This document shows, piece by piece, positions 30,434 through 31,310 of a stretch of 31,310 nt of DNA. The stretch is from NCBI GenBank assembly GCA_002391225.1, contig DGRV01000038.1:1-31310 (forward strand), given 5' to 3'. Each line of letters begins with the position of its first letter. Position 1 is the stretch's first letter. Origin of the DNA: Christensenella sp. UBA4379. GTDB lineage: Bacteria; Bacillota; Clostridia; Christensenellales; Aristaeellaceae. Both the position numbers and the translations under genes were made by a program. A model generated the notes under the pieces. The model was not told the DNA's origin and ran no database searches. It saw only the letters and a program-made list of their open reading frames with translations.

Positions 30434-31288
30434 TTGAAAAACGTATCGGCTTCCAGAAGCATCCAAAGGGAATACCGCCGGCTGATCTGGGCCCCCTTCT
30501 GCAAGGCGGTGGACACCTACCGCCTGATCCGCCCGGGGGACCGGATCGCCGTGTGCTATTCCGGCGGGAAGGACTCGTCTCTCCTGGCCTGCTGCGTGCG
30601 GGATTACCAGGCGTACAGCGGGGTGGATTTTACCTATGAAATCCTGATGCTGGACCCGGGCTATGAAAAAAGCGTGAGGGAGACGGCCCTCCGCAACGCG
30701 GAAAGCCTCGGATTTTCCCCTACGGTCGTGGAGGCCCCGATTTTTGAGGCGGTGGAGGAAGCGCCCCGGTCCTTCTGCCACATCTGCGCCGCGATGCGCA
30801 GGGGGTATCTGTACAAAAACGCCGGGAAGCTGGGCTGCGGGAAGATCGCCCTGGGGCACCACCTGGACGACGTCGCGGAGACGACGCTGATGAGCGTGCT
30901 GTACGGCGGCCAGTTCCGGGGGATGATGCCCTACGTGCCCAGCGACAGCCATCCGGGGATGGCGCTGATCCGCCCGCTTTGCCTCGTCCGCGAAAAAGAC
31001 GTGATCGAATGGTCCAAATCCATGGAGCTTCGCCCGATCACCTGCGCCTGCCGGATGACCAGAAAGGAAGAGGGGGGCGCCCGAAAAAAGACGAAGGCCC
31101 TGCTCAAGCTCCTGGAGGAGGAAACGCCGAACGTGGTTTCTAATATCTTTGCCAGCCTGAACCGGGTGTCCCTGGATACGGTGCTCCGCTACCGGATGGA
31201 TCAGAATGCCCCTTGGGTGGACAGCCTGGCGGAGCGGTTGCATTTTGAGCCCGATTCAGCTATAATGAACGAAGATAAAGGGAGGTGA
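30434..31288 (+). CDS. TtcA-like PP-loop ATPase (probable tRNA 2-thiolation enzyme)
   Basis: This 284-residue protein is of the TtcA/TtuA type, which adenylate a tRNA base and insert sulfur using a [4Fe-4S] cluster. CYSGGKDSS (41-49) is the PP-loop, FCHICAAMRRG (Cys115, Cys118) is the CxxC pair and GHHLDDVAETTL (141-152) is diagnostic. A later cysteine pair is TCACRM (Cys204, Cys206), where TtcA has its second CxxC, so the spacing here is C-x-C. Which tRNA position is modified is not known. I chose the TTG at 30434 because AGGAG lies 9-10 nt upstream. The longer ATG start at 30329 would run through the divergent XRE promoter. Confidence 0.86.
   Translation: MKNVSASRSIQREYRRLIWAPFCKAVDTYRLIRPGDRIAVCYSGGKDSSLLACCVRDYQAYSGVDFTYEILMLDPGYEKSVRETALRNAESLGFSPTVVEAPIFEAVEEAPRSFCHICAAMRRGYLYKNAGKLGCGKIALGHHLDDVAETTLMSVLYGGQFRGMMPYVPSDSHPGMALIRPLCLVREKDVIEWSKSMELRPITCACRMTRKEEGGARKKTKALLKLLEEETPNVVSNIFASLNRVSLDTVLRYRMDQNAPWVDSLAERLHFEPDSAIMNEDKGR
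31238..31266 (+). promoter_or_regulatory. promoter inside the TtcA-like gene for the next gene
   Basis: TTGCAT (31238-31243), 17 nt, TATAAT (31261-31266), all within coding sequence. The predicted start is about 20 nt before the ATG at 31294. Confidence 0.65.
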
Positions 31289-31293
31289 AAGCG

Positions 31294-31310
31294 ATGCAGG
31301 AAACGGCGGC
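31294..31310 (+). CDS. start of an unidentified gene (cut by window edge)
   Basis: An ATG at 31294 follows GGGAGGTGA by 5-6 nt and starts MQETA before the window ends. The ribosome binding site overlaps the stop codon of the TtcA-like gene. A TTGCAT-17-TATAAT promoter inside that gene points at it. Nothing can be said about the product. Confidence 0.6.

Overview
The window reads as a chromosomal segment of a moderately GC-rich (about 58-60 % by eye, not computed) Gram-positive bacterium of the Clostridia. Supporting signs are strong GGAGG ribosome binding sites, many TTGACA-17-TATAAT promoters, a PPi-type phosphofructokinase, type III pantothenate kinase, an XpaC-TelA pair, an ABC-F protein and large secreted proteins with Thr/Pro linkers. 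An uncultured gut or rumen lineage near Christensenellales/Aristaeellaceae is my best guess, but it is only a guess. I see no rRNA, tRNA, CRISPR array, transposase or prophage gene.

Layout. 1-3545 (minus): an ABC importer operon in the order binding protein, fused double permease, ATPase (cut by the window edge). The binding protein has its own terminator, and a composite repeat separates it from the permease. 3755-6484 (minus): PPi-phosphofructokinase and adenylosuccinate synthase, the latter with a perfect promoter. 6683-12719 (plus): a NadD-YqeK fusion, coaX, ddl, a DUF1622 membrane protein, ychF and a sugar-transfer-type ATP-grasp enzyme. This is a housekeeping block for NAD, CoA and peptidoglycan precursors. 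12850-22187 (plus): an envelope block with a 1200-residue peptidoglycan-binding/MucBP-like repeat protein, a COG2509-type flavoprotein, a 1027-residue Ig/FN3/NlpC-P60 protein in visibly lower-GC DNA, and a small membrane-anchored protein. 22309-24551 (plus): secG and an ABC-F ATPase. 24598-26242 (minus): a YbaK-type tRNA-editing domain and a three-helix membrane protein with a Cys/His-rich tail. 26441-29815 (plus): xpaC-telA, a metallo-beta-lactamase-fold hydrolase and tadA. 29820-30305 (minus): an XRE regulator. 30434 to the end (plus): a TtcA-like PP-loop enzyme and the start of another gene.

The most unusual structure is non-coding. A 77-bp hairpin-forming core occurs twice in inverted orientation (74 of 77 positions identical). 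Each copy is flanked by the same ordered set of 7-bp tandem arrays, and two further 7-bp arrays of another family lie nearby. One copy sits between two transporter genes and the other forms most of the coaX leader. Other points are a likely AUC start for nadD-yqeK, a shortened aspartate-loop region in PurA, an AfuA-like rather than iron-type ligand pattern in the binding protein, and conserved cysteines in the MucBP-like repeats.
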